Source: Prorocentrum cordatum (lineage: Eukaryota; Sar; Dinophyceae; Prorocentrales; Prorocentraceae). Taken from it: a stretch of 64,000 nucleotides of DNA. Where the stretch lies: positions 449,291 through 513,290 of the forward strand of contig CAUYUJ010004525.1 of the NCBI GenBank assembly GCA_963575745.1. The letters are read 5' to 3'. The notes beneath the pieces are model-generated. The model was not told the origin of the DNA. It saw only the letters and a list, made by a program, of their open reading frames with translations, and did no database searches. This document shows positions 48,941 through 60,359 of this stretch, one piece after another. Position numbers and translations under genes: made by a program. Numbering within the stretch: position 1 is the stretch's first letter; each line of letters starts with the position of its first letter.

Positions 48941-51466
48941 CTAAGGCAGCGGCGGTGCCCTGTCGGACATCAATTGCAATATTGAATTGAAGCCTTCGAC
49001 ATCCTGCGTGTCTATCGGGATGGCAGCGCGGAACAACACCAACCACGTCCAGAGCACAGTGGGGCACTGACCGCTCGCGGCCATCTCCTCCCACTCGGGG
49101 CGGAACGCCATGCGCAGCTTCAAACTCACGTCGGACGTGTTGGAATGAAGGTTTACCGCTGATTCGTCCAGGAAGGTCCTTGCAAGGTTCTGCCGTGCGT
49201 CGTATCGGGCGTCCTTAGGGTAGTCGAGAACCCTCAGCAAGCACAAAGGATAGCTGCGCAGACCCGCATACACTCTGTAGTGCCATTCTGCAGCGCCCCG
49301 CAATACCAGCGACACAATGAGGAGACGCGCCTTGCTGTGCAAATGGTTCGGGAGCAAGCCCCAGACGGCACCCCACGCGGCGGCGTCGTTGCGCGCATCA
49401 TCGGTCAGCAGCCGCGCGATGTCCATTGTGACTTGCTCGCCCTTCTCGCCCGCCAGCAGCGAGTATGGCGTCTCCCCCAAGTAGGGTTCGGGCGCACGTG
49501 TGGCGGAGGCATTCGCGTGCTCCTTCTTCCTCTTCTCAATCCAGTGGAGTAAATGCAAGAAAGGTCCCTTCGCCACGAAAGAGATCTGTACAGTCGCGAT
49601 GTAGACTGGATCTGACGCCGCTTGGGCCGCGATGTACCTGTACTGCTTGTTCTTCTGTCGGTGCTCCTGTTCCTCGTCCTCGCCAGACACTTTGAGGCCA
49701 GTTTTCCTATTGGGCGCCGCCTTCGGGTCAGCTGCGGGCTTCGCCTTAGCTTTGGCCTTCGCAACGCCGAGTTTCCTCGGGACTTCGTCCGTCAGGCCGC
49801 AAGCTGCGCGAAAGACTGAGCCGATCAACTCGCGCCCTTGCAAGATCTTTTCCTCGACGCTGCCGACCGAGCCCCAGCGACCCCGTAAACACCTGCCAGG
49901 CAAGTTCCTGAACAAGCGCGTCGCTGTCTCCACGCCAGATAGCTCTTTCGCGGCCTGGAACACTTTAGCGGGCATCCCGCAACTCCGCCACACATTTGCC
50001 AGCGTTGCCGTGCATGAGAAATATGGCCTGTCCATGTCGTGATCGGCGCCCCACGACCACGCGTCTATCATGGCCAGCTGGTTCTTCACAATTATGTGCT
50101 GCTGGTGCAGAATGCAGAACGATGCGTGGAACCCCACGTGAGGAGCGTGTAACAAGTCTGCCTTGACATGGCGCATGAGCGTTTTGTTCTCACCGCCAGC
50201 GTCGACTCCCCACACGTAAACCGTCAATCGGTTTCCATGTCCATGGACAGCGGGCCCGCTCGCGCTCCACACTGGGCACCCAACGGACGCCAACTCGCGC
50301 TGGCAGAATCGGTGGGTCTCGGTGCCTGTGCCTTTGCCAACGATCTGGAGGTCCCCCACAGTTCTGATGTGGTCGCAATGTTTGGCAATGTCCTCGGGCG
50401 ACGCAGACTGCTCCAAGTCTTCGCGGCCCTGCTCGTAGAAACATGCGACAGACATCACAATGGACACGTGCACCTTGGACCTCTCGATTGCGTTGCTGTT
50501 TGTGGCGTCGCATTTAATCGTGTGCATGCAAAGGTCCGTGGGTTCAAGGTTCTCATAGAAGTCCATGGAGCGGATGGTCTTTGCCGCAGCCAGCCTGTGC
50601 TCGTATTTCAGGACGACGGCCTTGTCGTGCAAGCCCCCCTTGAGAGGATCGCCAGCAACCATGCACGCAGTTGCAGCTGCCGAAGTGTGCGAGACATTCC
50701 TTGCCCGAGCCAAGGAGTACCCACCGTACGTGGTAATCTCGCGGTTCGGTCTGAAGTTGATTTTCTTCAACGTCTCGGCCAGCTGTGATTTGACCTCCGA
50801 TGTGTCTTGCCTGGCTTGCTCTGCCTTGGCTCTCCATATGGATTTCATCCTGTTCGCAAGCCTGAGCTCGTTCTTCAAGTCGTTGATTGTGTTGTCTCTG
50901 TCTACGAGCATGGATCTCATGTCGCTGGCGTCGAACTGGCTGTAGTGGTCCTCTGGCCGCACGACAATGCTGGCACCCGCGGGAGATGCAGCCATGTCTG
51001 CAGACGCCGCCGGTGCAGAATCTGAAAGAGGCAGCAATGCTGGCGCTCGCGTGGCGGCAGACTCTTTGGGAATCCAAGTTCTCCTCTTCTTTGCGGGCCT
51101 GCGCGCCTCTTGACCTGGTGCTTGCGTGAGGTTCTCCACAATGGCTTTTATGTCGTCGTCAGTGACTTCCGTGGATGCCATTTCATTGAGGACAATCGGC
51201 AACATACTGATATCCATGTAGAAGTCATCGGCGAACAAGTTGCCATCTGGTCGGGACGCCAATGTTCGAGAGATCAAGGCTTTGACCTTCCTGGACATCG
51301 TCCTGCTGGATAGCGGTCCGACGGCGTCCACTGTTCCCAACAAGTGTAGTACCAAGTCTGCAGCTGCACGGTGTGTGATCTTGCCGTTAAGTAGGTGGTT
51401 TAAGAGCCCATTCCGCTCTTGGATGAACGTTGCAATGTCCAACGATACTGCAGCCCCAGATGCCAT
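48941..51466 (-). CDS. Transposase-like protein, 841 codons, copy 2
   Basis: Same length as copy 1 with two amino-acid changes: Y32 to H (base 51373) and G536 to S (base 49861, just after the RWGS motif). D320, D422, the C/H cluster and E824 are unchanged. Confidence 0.6.
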   Translation of the reverse strand: MASGAAVSLDIATFIQERNGLLNHLLNGKITHRAAADLVLHLLGTVDAVGPLSSRTMSRKVKALISRTLASRPDGNLFADDFYMDISMLPIVLNEMASTEVTDDDIKAIVENLTQAPGQEARRPAKKRRTWIPKESAATRAPALLPLSDSAPAASADMAASPAGASIVVRPEDHYSQFDASDMRSMLVDRDNTINDLKNELRLANRMKSIWRAKAEQARQDTSEVKSQLAETLKKINFRPNREITTYGGYSLARARNVSHTSAAATACMVAGDPLKGGLHDKAVVLKYEHRLAAAKTIRSMDFYENLEPTDLCMHTIKCDATNSNAIERSKVHVSIVMSVACFYEQGREDLEQSASPEDIAKHCDHIRTVGDLQIVGKGTGTETHRFCQRELASVGCPVWSASGPAVHGHGNRLTVYVWGVDAGGENKTLMRHVKADLLHAPHVGFHASFCILHQQHIIVKNQLAMIDAWSWGADHDMDRPYFSCTATLANVWRSCGMPAKVFQAAKELSGVETATRLFRNLPGRCLRGRWGSVGSVEEKILQGRELIGSVFRAACGLTDEVPRKLGVAKAKAKAKPAADPKAAPNRKTGLKVSGEDEEQEHRQKNKQYRYIAAQAASDPVYIATVQISFVAKGPFLHLLHWIEKRKKEHANASATRAPEPYLGETPYSLLAGEKGEQVTMDIARLLTDDARNDAAAWGAVWGLLPNHLHSKARLLIVSLVLRGAAEWHYRVYAGLRSYPLCLLRVLDYPKDARYDARQNLARTFLDESAVNLHSNTSDVSLKLRMAFRPEWEEMAASGQCPTVLWTWLVLFRAAIPIDTQDVEGFNSILQLMSDRAPPLP

Positions 51467-51571
51467 TGATACTGGCGTTCACTCCTGTCACGTGCGCAAA
51501 ATAAAAAAAGGAGGAGGGGAGGACGAGAAGGAGGAGACAGCGTGCAGCGTTGGCAAGGGAGACATATATAT

Positions 51572-51602
<31 letters not shown>

Positions 51603-51619
51603 GAGAGAGAGAGATGTGA

Positions 51620-53679
51620 TCAAATGACGCAGAGGCGAGCGGTTGTCCAGCGCACGTAGGTCAGCTGAGTCAGCTGGGGGACGAGGAAGATGCAGGTGAA
51701 GCAGTAACGGCGCCTCCCATTCGCAACTTTCATGGCTACCGTATCCGTTACCGTGCCCATGAGCATCACGCATGCGTTCGCCAGGGATGTCATGACAACA
51801 ATGCGTCCCCCTCCGACGGACACTGCAGACACCCTCAGACTACTCGGCTCCTTGCCGCCCCCTCCGCCCCCGCCAAAGGTGGACCAGGGCCAGCAATGAC
51901 GGCTTGATGCTATCAAGCAGTTCTCCTTCGTCCTATTCCCGCTCTTTCTCCGCCACTTGATCCCATCTTGCCCGACATCTCCTCACCCCTGCCCCTGCCC
52001 GTAAGCTGACTTACACGCGCATGCGATGACGTGACAATCGCGCACTCGTCTTCTCGACTGGGCTTAGTGGACTGCCCTCAAACCTCAGACCGCCCCCTCC
52101 CACGCCCCGCCAAGGTAAGCCAGAGGCGGCCCGAGGGGCGGCCGCGGCGCCTGCTGCTATCAATAAGCAGCGCGGGGACCCTGGGGGGAAGCGGTTCTCA
52201 TCATTCTCCTTCATCCAATGCGCATGTTTCTCATTGTCGCTTCTGCGCTCCACCTTTCATGTCCTCGTAGGCTGTGAATCTCTGCGTCGTCGATCTGTGC
52301 CTCTCTCTGTGCGTGATCCTCTCTCTCTCTGTCTCTGTCTCTCGCGTCGTCGCGCAATCCTGACCTTCTCATCTCCCCCTTCCTACACCGTTCACCCTCT
52401 TTTATCGTACTATCGCCCAACAGACCGCATCGCAGCTCTCCGCCCGCTCTCACCCCGCCTTGCCATCGATGACAGAAGCCACAAGTAGAAGACGACAGGG
52501 GGGCGCGACATCACGGCAACCGCATTTGGACTTTCATGTCGGGAATGAAAGGGTCTTCGAAGGGCGGACGAGCATGTGCTGTGGAGGGCGAGGTTGGCCG
52601 ACGGAGTTAACTCCAGAGACACATTGGGCGAGACGTGCAAGGCACGACAGAGAAACACCAGCGGCGCGACGCGCGCCCAGAGAGGCGGCGCGGGCGGAGG
52701 GGGGTAAGGCGCGATGCAACATTTGCATGCGTCCAAACTGCCACGTCCGACATCGCAATCACAATGCGGCTAAGTGAAGCAAGAGGTCGGACTTAGCAAC
52801 AATATTTGAGAATGACGAATCGCAAGTGGTCGCGCAAGGATCGGAGCTAGCGAGCAGGACAAACATATAATGGCATCGAAGGCGAGCAAGGGCATCTGCG
52901 TCGTTGGTTGATGATAGTGATGGTTGGGAGAGAAGCTCGGCGGACAGCAAGAGAGATACGCGTGGCAGCGAGAGAGGCGCACATTTCGCAAACGTCGCAC
53001 TCGCCACCGCACCCCTTACAGCGGCTGCCGCATGCCATGCGCACTCCCGATACACCTATCGCAATCGCATGCCTGCGCGATGCCTCCGTGGTCGTTGTGA
53101 CCCAGAAGCTCAAGTGGACGAAGCGTAGTTCTAGCGCCACGAAGCAGGCTCTATCCGATTTTCTCTCGCTCCCTTTGTATCCTCCCCTTCCTGAACCCTA
53201 AGCCTAAAACGGGACGCCTGCGCTTCGGCCGCGCTGCTGAACGGATCAGCCTACAGTGACCTACAAGAAGGACACGATACGGCGGCACAAGCGCTCGGAA
53301 CCCTTGAGCGCGGTGAGCTTGAGCAAGCACAGGTTCAGGATGCGGGAGTTGCCGATGATGCGCTGAAAGCCATTTAATCCGACGGGCGCCAGAGCGGAGG
53401 CGAGAGGGTAGAGAATGGCACGGGAAAGGGCTGCAGTGACAGCACGATTGGATCGCAGAGAGCGTGAAGGGAGAGTAGTAGTGGAAAACATAAGTGAAGA
53501 ACGAAACGAGGTCACTGTTCACCCTCAGAAACATTAAAGGTACGTCAAGGTCTAGACACACACGCAGAGCTACCGAAGAAACTCTCACGAGGCTGGAACC
53601 CAGAAGAACTTACATTCAATGCGGAGAGCGCCATGCACTGCATTTGCAAGGTAGTGGCACACTCGCATACACAAACAGA
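51620..53679 (-). CDS. Gene D, copy 2
   Basis: Same exons as copy 1. The region upstream of the terminal exon lacks the 157-bp C-rich segment found in copy 1, which is probably intronic. Confidence 0.4.
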
Positions 53680-53718
53680 GAAGCACATGGTAGAAATCAA
53701 GCAACATAAAAATGGAAG

Positions 53719-56700
53719 CCGAAACGCGTCCTGCGCCATCTCGAAGTGGTAGTGGAAGAGAAGCGTTGCGCAGAACTGTCGCGTGTAGGCAGCCGAAGAG
53801 TGGATGTCCGCTGCGCCGCGACCAGGCACTTTTCGTGCCGAATGCCGCGGCGGTCTTCCAAAGAACTCCCACTTTGCGCCAGCTTGCTCTCTACCAATCT
53901 TCTCCCCCCTCACTCCCTCCTCACCCTCCTACCTTGATCATTGTATGGCCTCCACCCCCTCTCAATTCATTCCTTTCCTCCCCCTCCTTCCGTCTTTGCT
54001 CCGCCTGATGTTCCTCTTCGTATACCTGGCCTACGCCTTCTCTCTACCGGCGCACGCTAAACGCGCCGAGCCCTTTCCGAACCGTTTCCGCCCCTTTCTC
54101 CCGCTTGGCGGACAAGCGAGATATCGCTGGTATTCTTTTGGCCAGTCACCGAACCGCATGGCTGCACGTAGGACAAGCGTTTGGTCGACTGGAGGAGGCG
54201 ATCGCCCGTTTATAAACGTGCGACTGCAGCGGCAACCAAACGCCACCAAGATCCTGGCCCCCTGGACCAATGCCAATGCCCCCCCCCCGTACCCCACAGA
54301 GTGAGTCTCACGATTTGCGTGGCAGGTGCGCGCGCAAGGCGTGTTCTCGTTGCTCATTCTCAATCTCTCTGATCTCTCTCTCTCTCTCTATCTTTCTCTC
54401 TTCCACACCTCGCGGCCCCAAGGTATATCTTGCCATCTCTTTCTAACTCAGCTCTCTCTCTCTCAATATCCCTCTCCCTCTCTCTCTCTATCCCCGACCC
54501 GTCACTCCCTCCCTCCTCCCTGCCGCATCCCTTGAGAAGCAAAAGGCAGTCCTGCTGGCAAGGTAAGTGCTTCGCCCACGCCTCGAGCCACTTGCCCCAC
54601 TGCCCGTTGGTCACGATGTGGCTGGGCTTCGGGCTCTCATGGCCAAAGGACCCCATGCGCATGAAGTGCTTCTGGAACTTCAACAGATCCAGCACGTCTG
54701 CTAGCGGCCGAAACTTGAACATCATGCTGTTCGCTGGCTGCTCCACCGCTAAGTGGACGTTGGACGAGAGAGCCTCCCCAGACCCTATGAGAACGACGAG
54801 GCCGCGGCGCTGGATTGCGAGCGCGGCACGACGAAGAGGACTCAGGGCACAAGTAAGGAGGCAGAAGACGGGCTGAGAAAGGCAATGGGGGTTCAAGAGA
54901 GGGAGAGGAGAAACATGATGAAACATGCGGAGCTGCACAGAAGAGCGTTCGCACTGTCACGTTGAAAAATCAATCACACGTTGTTTGATCAGCCGCATGC
55001 GCGCACGAACCTCTGCCCTCCGCACCCCCCCCCCCCGTCGGGCGCATCGAGCAGCAGCGCCAAATCCTTCATGAAGTATGCGAACTTGTTGCCGAGCACA
55101 GCAAAGGGCGAGCCTGGATCTCCAGCAGGATTCTGGTTAGTCCTCCGCTGGCCGCGGGCGCGAGAAAGCAACGACGAAACTATCCAAAACACTGGGCCCA
55201 CGAAAGTACGAGGGACGTTCAAGGTGAGGGTCAAGGCAGGCATCCTACACTCCCCCTTTTTTGCTCTATTTCCCGACTGATCGCCCTTGTCCTCTTTCCT
55301 CCTCTATACCCTCCCTCTGACATTGTCGTTGGCCTGTTCTTCCTCCTTCATCATCGCTCCTCTTTTTACTTTTTACACATTTAGAAAACGCCCGCCTCCA
55401 ACGAAGGTAGGGCGCGCCGGTAACGCAGGGATCACCAGCGCTCCAATTGCCTCCACGCGCAAGGGATCCCAGGGCTCCTCGTCGACAAGGGTGACTTGGT
55501 ACACCAAGTACCTGGCGACGATGCAGAAACACTGCACTGTGACAAAGGCCCCACCATCAAGAGGCGATGGCGAGGGCAAGGGGTAACCGAGTGCAATTGA
55601 GCGCCCAAACAAAAAGGCCACCCTTCCGCCCACAACAAGATCGCACAATCGAGCATCACCTCGTTGCGCTCTGTGCGGGGAGCGCATACTGGAATAATCT
55701 GGAACTCTGGTGCGAAGCGCGTGGCAGGGCACTGCCGCAAATATGGCAATTGGCCAGCAGACCAAGTAACAAGGGAAGCGGGGGGCCATGGCCCATGGCG
55801 GGGGGACGTGCCAAAGCGGCCTGCTGGCAAGGTCGCTCGCGTTAGCCCCCATCTTTTTGAGCCCAAACTGCACGCGAGCAACAATGCAACTCATCAACCA
55901 AAGTACCCTCCTCATGTTGATGATGCTTCTGAAATCCTCTCTTCCCCCCAGTTCCTCCCACCTCCCCTCTCTTCCGACCTTGCCCTGTGTTCATGCTGAA
56001 CATGCCTCCTCTCTTGACAACGGTGCTCCGTTTCGTCGACCCGCTGGTGAGGCAGATCCAGTACTTGCACGGGGGGCCCGCGAGGACGATGCCGTTCGGG
56101 ACCAGCCGCACCATCAAGCAGATCACCCTGGCGGCCAGCCCCCACCCTCTGCTTCCCCCTCCTCCCTCGCCTCCTCCTTCTCACCCTCGTCCTTCTCATC
56201 CTTCTCCTTATCACCATCCCCCCCTTCACTTCACGTCCTCCTCCTTCTCCGTGACTTCACCTCTGCATTATCATAATCCTCATCGTCCTCCTGCTTCTCC
56301 TCAAGACTCTCCTCTTCCTCCTCACCCTCAAAACTTCTCCCCTCCCCCCTCGCCCTCTCGTACTTTCCGTAATCGTCGTCGCCGCCATCATCCCGCAAAC
56401 TAGTCTCGCGTCAACTCCCTCCCCATGCGCGCCTAAACACGCCCTGCTCCGTCAAGACGTCGTTGCAGGCGTCATCCTGCTCGTCGAAAGAAGCGCAAGA
56501 TAATCCTAGCGACTGGCATTCTTTCGTGAAGTTGGCCTGGCCAGAGAAGAGGTCCACCGCGTCAAGCCGCTCGAGCGCCCTGGTCTCCAAGAGGGCAGCC
56601 TCGGGGCGGAGCGCAAACGCAAACGGAAGCAGAGCAGCAGTGGGGCAGGAGAGAGCGGAGAGAGTGGAGGGTACGAGGCGGCCAAGGGGAGGGGGTGAAA

Positions 56701-57594
56701 AGACGAGACGAGCAACGGAGGGGGAAGTCGGACTCGGAAGGAAGAGAGCGAAGAGATCGGGGAGGAAGGAGAAATTGACGGGGAGGACGCGACTGCGAGG
56801 GGGTCGGTCGGGGGGGAGGTGAGGCCCTCATTCCTGAGATTTCAATCCCGCTCGACCTCCCTGTCTGCTTGGAACGCCCTTTTGATCTCCTGGCGCCATG
56901 CGCGATGTGCATCAACGAACTGTCGCTGCACGTAGCGGATGGCAAGGCGTTCGTTGCGCGTCAACACCTGGTTGTCGCGCTTCGTGATTACGACAGGAAC
57001 CTCAAGGGCGAATCCAAACAGACTGAAGGATGCACGGCAGCCTTGACCACGTGGGTCCAATCGGGAGGAACCTTGGACCAATTCACGCTGAGGCTGAAAG
57101 GCCCACACATTTCCGAGTGCAAGCCCTTGAGCCGCTCGAACGTCCACTTCCTACGGACCTCTGGGCCCCTCGGCCCCGTGAGAACGCACCCGATCACAGG
57201 GGTCCCTCCAGGGGGAACTGGAGACGGGATCGCGTGGGCGAACTCGTACAGCCGCGGGAAGGTTACGCCGTCCTGCTGCACCTGGCGCGACGTCATCCTC
57301 TGGCCCGCTCGCGCCGGCGTCGGAGGACGACGCGCCGGTGGCGGCGGGCGCGGCCACAAGTCCCGCAGAGTCGGCTGACCGCGGCTCCTGCTGGCCGCAA
57401 GAACTCTTGTGCGCTTCCTCTCCTCCTTCATTCCTTCTTCTCCCCCCCCATCCTCCCCTTCCTCCTTCTCCTCATTTTGCTCGTTCTCTTCAGCAGGGGC
57501 GGCAGAGCATATCTTGACGTGAAGTATGAAGCGAAAGTACTAACAGCAGTGACAGAACTATATCAGAGACGGAGGGCACTGCTGAAGCGGAGAG

Positions 57595-57670
<76 letters not shown>

Positions 57671-58768
57671 GCGCAAAGGATGAAGCATAGTGCTGAGTAT
57701 CCTCCCTGAATCCTCCCTCCTTCCGCCTTCTCACCACACTTCCGCCCATTCACCCATTTCGTTCCCTCCTCACCTGCACTGGGCAAACAACCCGCGGAGC
57801 TGTCCTCTTGCCAGGCGGCACGGGCAACGGCGGCATCATCATGTTCTGCGAGCGCCTTGCGAAGGGGCGGCAGGGGGAAGAAGAGAGGCAGACGACGGCT
57901 CGATCGACGCCTCGACGATTCGACGATTCGACGACGCGACTCGACGACTCGACGACGGCACGACGACGCCGACGCGACTTGACGAAGACCCGACGACGAT
58001 ACGACAACGACGATTCGACGATCGACGACCCGTACTCTACGACACGACGACGCGACGACTCGTACTCGACTACTCGACGCTCCGACAACGACGACCGCCT
58101 GGCAGCTGCCCCGACAGCTCTGTCGTCAGGCGCCGGCGCCACGGGGCGCGATGCCTGGGCTGGGAGGATGGACGATGGACAATGGAGGAAACGCGAGATA
58201 AGAAAGGGGCTCGGGAAGACGAAAGTTGCGGAGAAGAGAGTTAGGAAGCTTCCATCCTTGCCATCCGTTCTTACGATTCCGAGGTCCTCCAAACTAGGGT
58301 CGTTCCTCCCCCTAGGCGCCTTCCTCCAAGGTTCCGTTCCCCCCTTTAAGTTTCTTCCCCTAGATTCCTCTTCCTCCAGTCCGACCCCCTAGGTCCCTCC
58401 TCCTCGTTATCATCGCCCCCCCCAGGTTCCTCCTCCTCCTCCTCCACCTTCTCCTTCTCCATCTCCTGGCCCTCTACATTACTACATTACCCTGCCCCGC
58501 GCCTGCTCCGCGCGCTGCTCCACTCCCGCGGTCTGCATCGCGGCAAGCCCACAACCCGTCTGGCGGTCGAAGGCGACCGATGGGTAGGATGGGATGGGGG
58601 TATTCGAGGTTGGGGGCAGTTTGGAGGACGGGCCGGTGGAGCGTTGGAGGGAGGCTGGAGGGCTGGAGGGGGCATTGGAGGAAGTGTTGGAGGGAAGTTG
58701 GAGGGAAGTTGGAGGGGGGGAATGACACATTGGTGGGCATCGACCGCCACTTCAGGCGACGGTGCCAC
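53719..58768 (-). CDS. Gene C: C5-methyltransferase-like family protein
   Basis: Exons on the minus strand, 5' to 3': possibly 58480-58768; about 57790-57866 (AEHDDAAVARAAWQEDSSAG); about 56842-57431; about 56448-56600 (AVDLFSGQANFTKEC...FDEQDD); about 56020-56131 (VLAGPPCKYWICLTSGST); about 55430-55560; about 55030-55243; about 54560-54820 (HLAVEQPANSMM...GSFGHESPKPSHI); and about 53719-53879. DLFSG with a downstream acidic FDEQD, GPPC, then EQP, in this order, parallel motif I, II, IV and VI of C5-cytosine methyltransferases (DLFAG, acidic, PPC, ENV). As I recall, this motif series typifies a large dinoflagellate family of unknown activity. SAM binding and catalysis are inferred. A possible spliced-leader relic lies at 58786-58806. 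Whether 56842-57431 belongs here is unsure. Confidence 0.5.
56842..57431 (-). CDS. Strong coding region with a frame change, probably gene C 5' exon(s)
   Basis: One frame (56988-57431) reads QQDGVTFPRLYEFAHAIPSP and on to WSKVPPDWTHVVKAAVHPS. A second, overlapping frame (to 56842) continues EVPVVITKRDNQVLTRNERL and IRYVQRQFVDAHRAW. Both look like real protein, and the switch falls near 57000-57030. No convincing intron lies at the switch, so either a frameshift mutation, a sequence error or a very short unusual intron is involved. Confidence 0.5.
57598..57666. repeat. (GA)n microsatellite
   Basis: About 69 bp of GA between candidate gene C exons. Confidence 0.93.
57900..58105. repeat. Degenerate GACGA/CTCGACGA repeat
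   Basis: About 200 bp built from CGACGA, TTCGACGA and CTCGACGA steps, unlike the GGA, CT and CA repeats elsewhere. Arg/Asp/Ser frames here are repeat artefacts. Confidence 0.8.
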
Positions 58769-58785
58769 GGCCTCCTACAGAGGCC

Positions 58786-58806
58786 GAAAAGCCAAAATGG
58801 CTGCCG
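58786..58806 (-). other. Possible spliced-leader relic upstream of gene C
   Basis: The minus strand contains AGCCATTTTGGCT, an exact 13-base match to the centre of the dinoflagellate spliced leader (about 15 of 21 bases overall). Gene C candidate exons lie just downstream. The core is nearly self-complementary, so orientation rests on the TTTT. Confidence 0.45.
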
Positions 58807-59016
58807 ATGGCTGCGTCCTTTGCCGTCCCAGCCCCTGCCATTCCTGGGTCCAGCCATCTACCTGTCCCACGTTCCCATCCTTGTCCTCCTCCGTATCCTC
58901 CTCCTTCTCCTCCCCCTCATCCTCCTCATCCTCATCCTCCCCTTCCCTTGCTTTGCGCATATGAGTGTTAGGCTCGAGGTGCAGTTGACCATTTACAGTT
59001 GGGGCTCAGCGCGGCC

Positions 59017-59220
59017 ATGGCCGCGGTTTTTGATTACTCTAAATGGCAATGGGTTACGCTTGAAGCAGTTGGCCCGCACGAAGGGTTTCGCAATTACGTG
59101 ATCCCGTTGTTCCCGCCGCAGCCGCTGCCCTCGCCGCCCTCGACTTTCACGTGGCCATCAGACCCGTCCGAGAGCGACGCGGAGATGCCACAAGCTGAAG
59201 ACCATGAAGATAATAATTAA
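59017..59220 (+). CDS. Short plus-strand open frame, possible terminal exon
   Basis: ATG to TAA, about 67 codons, beginning MAAVFDYSKWQWVTLEAV and ending in an acidic tail (SESDAEMPQAEDHEDNN). Composition is protein-like and not repetitive. It is the best plus-strand candidate in the window, but no upstream exon or homologue is recognised, and it opposes all the main genes. Confidence 0.3.
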   Translation: MAAVFDYSKWQWVTLEAVGPHEGFRNYVIPLFPPQPLPSPPSTFTWPSDPSESDAEMPQAEDHEDNN

Positions 59221-59794
59221 GGCGCACTGTCACTGTCCGACGTGGGAAGAGGTTGAAGGGCGAGAAGGCAAACAAGGAGAAACGTGTTGACCTAAGTTAG
59301 GAGTCTACCATTGCCCTCCAGCTCCTGAGTATGTCTTCCTTACGTGACCTTCTCTGCCAGACTGTTCTGCCTCTCTTGTACTTCCCTATCCGTGTTCTCA
59401 AGAACGCCGCTCACACCGACGACCTCGTCGTCGTCGACGCCGTCGTCGTCGTCAACGTCGTCGTTGGCGTCGTCGTCGTTGTCGTCAGACGTCGTCGTCG
59501 ACGAAGCCCGCCCCCGCCCCCCGAGGCGCGCATCTTCGATAACTGAGCGGCATTGGGGGCGAGTGAGGAGAGGTAACAGGAGAACAGGAGAAGACGAACA
59601 AAAGAGAGCGAGGCGAGAAGAGCGAGCGGCGAGCAGACGGAAGGACAAAGGAGTGGAGAGAGGATGGCACGCGCGCGCGGGCAAGGCGGGGGGAGGCCTA
59701 AGCCCGCGCATGGGCGGTGCCGGCGGGGGGGCCGCCCGCGGGATCCGAGCCCGCGCGGCAAGCGGCGAATCGTCCCTCTTCTTTTCTTCTTGCT

Positions 59795-60190
59795 TCTCCA
59801 CCTCCTCCTCCTCCTCCTCCTCCTCCTCCTCGTCCTCCTCCACCTCCTCCTCCTCCTCCTCCTCCTCCTCGTCCTCCTCCTCCTCCTCTTCGTCCCCCTT
59901 ATCCTCCCCCTCCTTCCTGCCTCTACTTCTCCTCCTCCTCCTCATCCTCCTCCTCCTCATCATCCTCTTCGTTTCCCTCCCTTCCTACCTCTCCTTCTCC
60001 TCTCGTCTTCGGTATCATTCTCCTCTTCCTGCCTCTCCTCTCCCTCCTCCGCCTCCCCCTCCTTCGCCTCCTCCTCCGTCGCCCCCTCCTCCTTCCACTT
60101 CTCCTCCTTCTCCGTCTCATAAGCGTCCTCCTCGTCGTCGTCTTTCTCCTCAGCATCCTCACTCTTACTATCAGCCTCCTCCTCAGTTTC
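59795..60190. repeat. (CTC/TCC)n low-complexity block
   Basis: Long pyrimidine triplet tract. It yields a very acidic frame on the minus strand (59960-60541), which ends its non-repetitive part in GASGVDIWATVDPREGG at about 60210-60265. That short part could be an exon; the Glu-rich remainder is repeat. Confidence 0.75.
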
Positions 60191-60359
60191 CCCATGCTGT
60201 TGCTCATTCTCCTCATTGCCCCCCTCTCTTGGATCCACGGTCGCCCAGATGTCTACGCCGCTCGCACCTGAGGCCAACTCTTCATCCCCCCCCCTCCTCG
60301 AGTAAATTTCTGGACGCGTATGGTGAGGCAAGTGTACGGTCGCATACGTAAACGATGCA

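Larger units (their letters stand above)
35286..55454. repeat. 20.2-kb duplicated block, copy 2
   Basis: Same order and strand as 15008-35185. It starts at the right edge of a GA tract and ends where copy 1 meets the gap. It lacks the 157-bp segment of copy 1 at about 31431-31587 and carries a 94-bp longer purine tract and longer GA and CA microsatellites. Confidence 0.97.
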
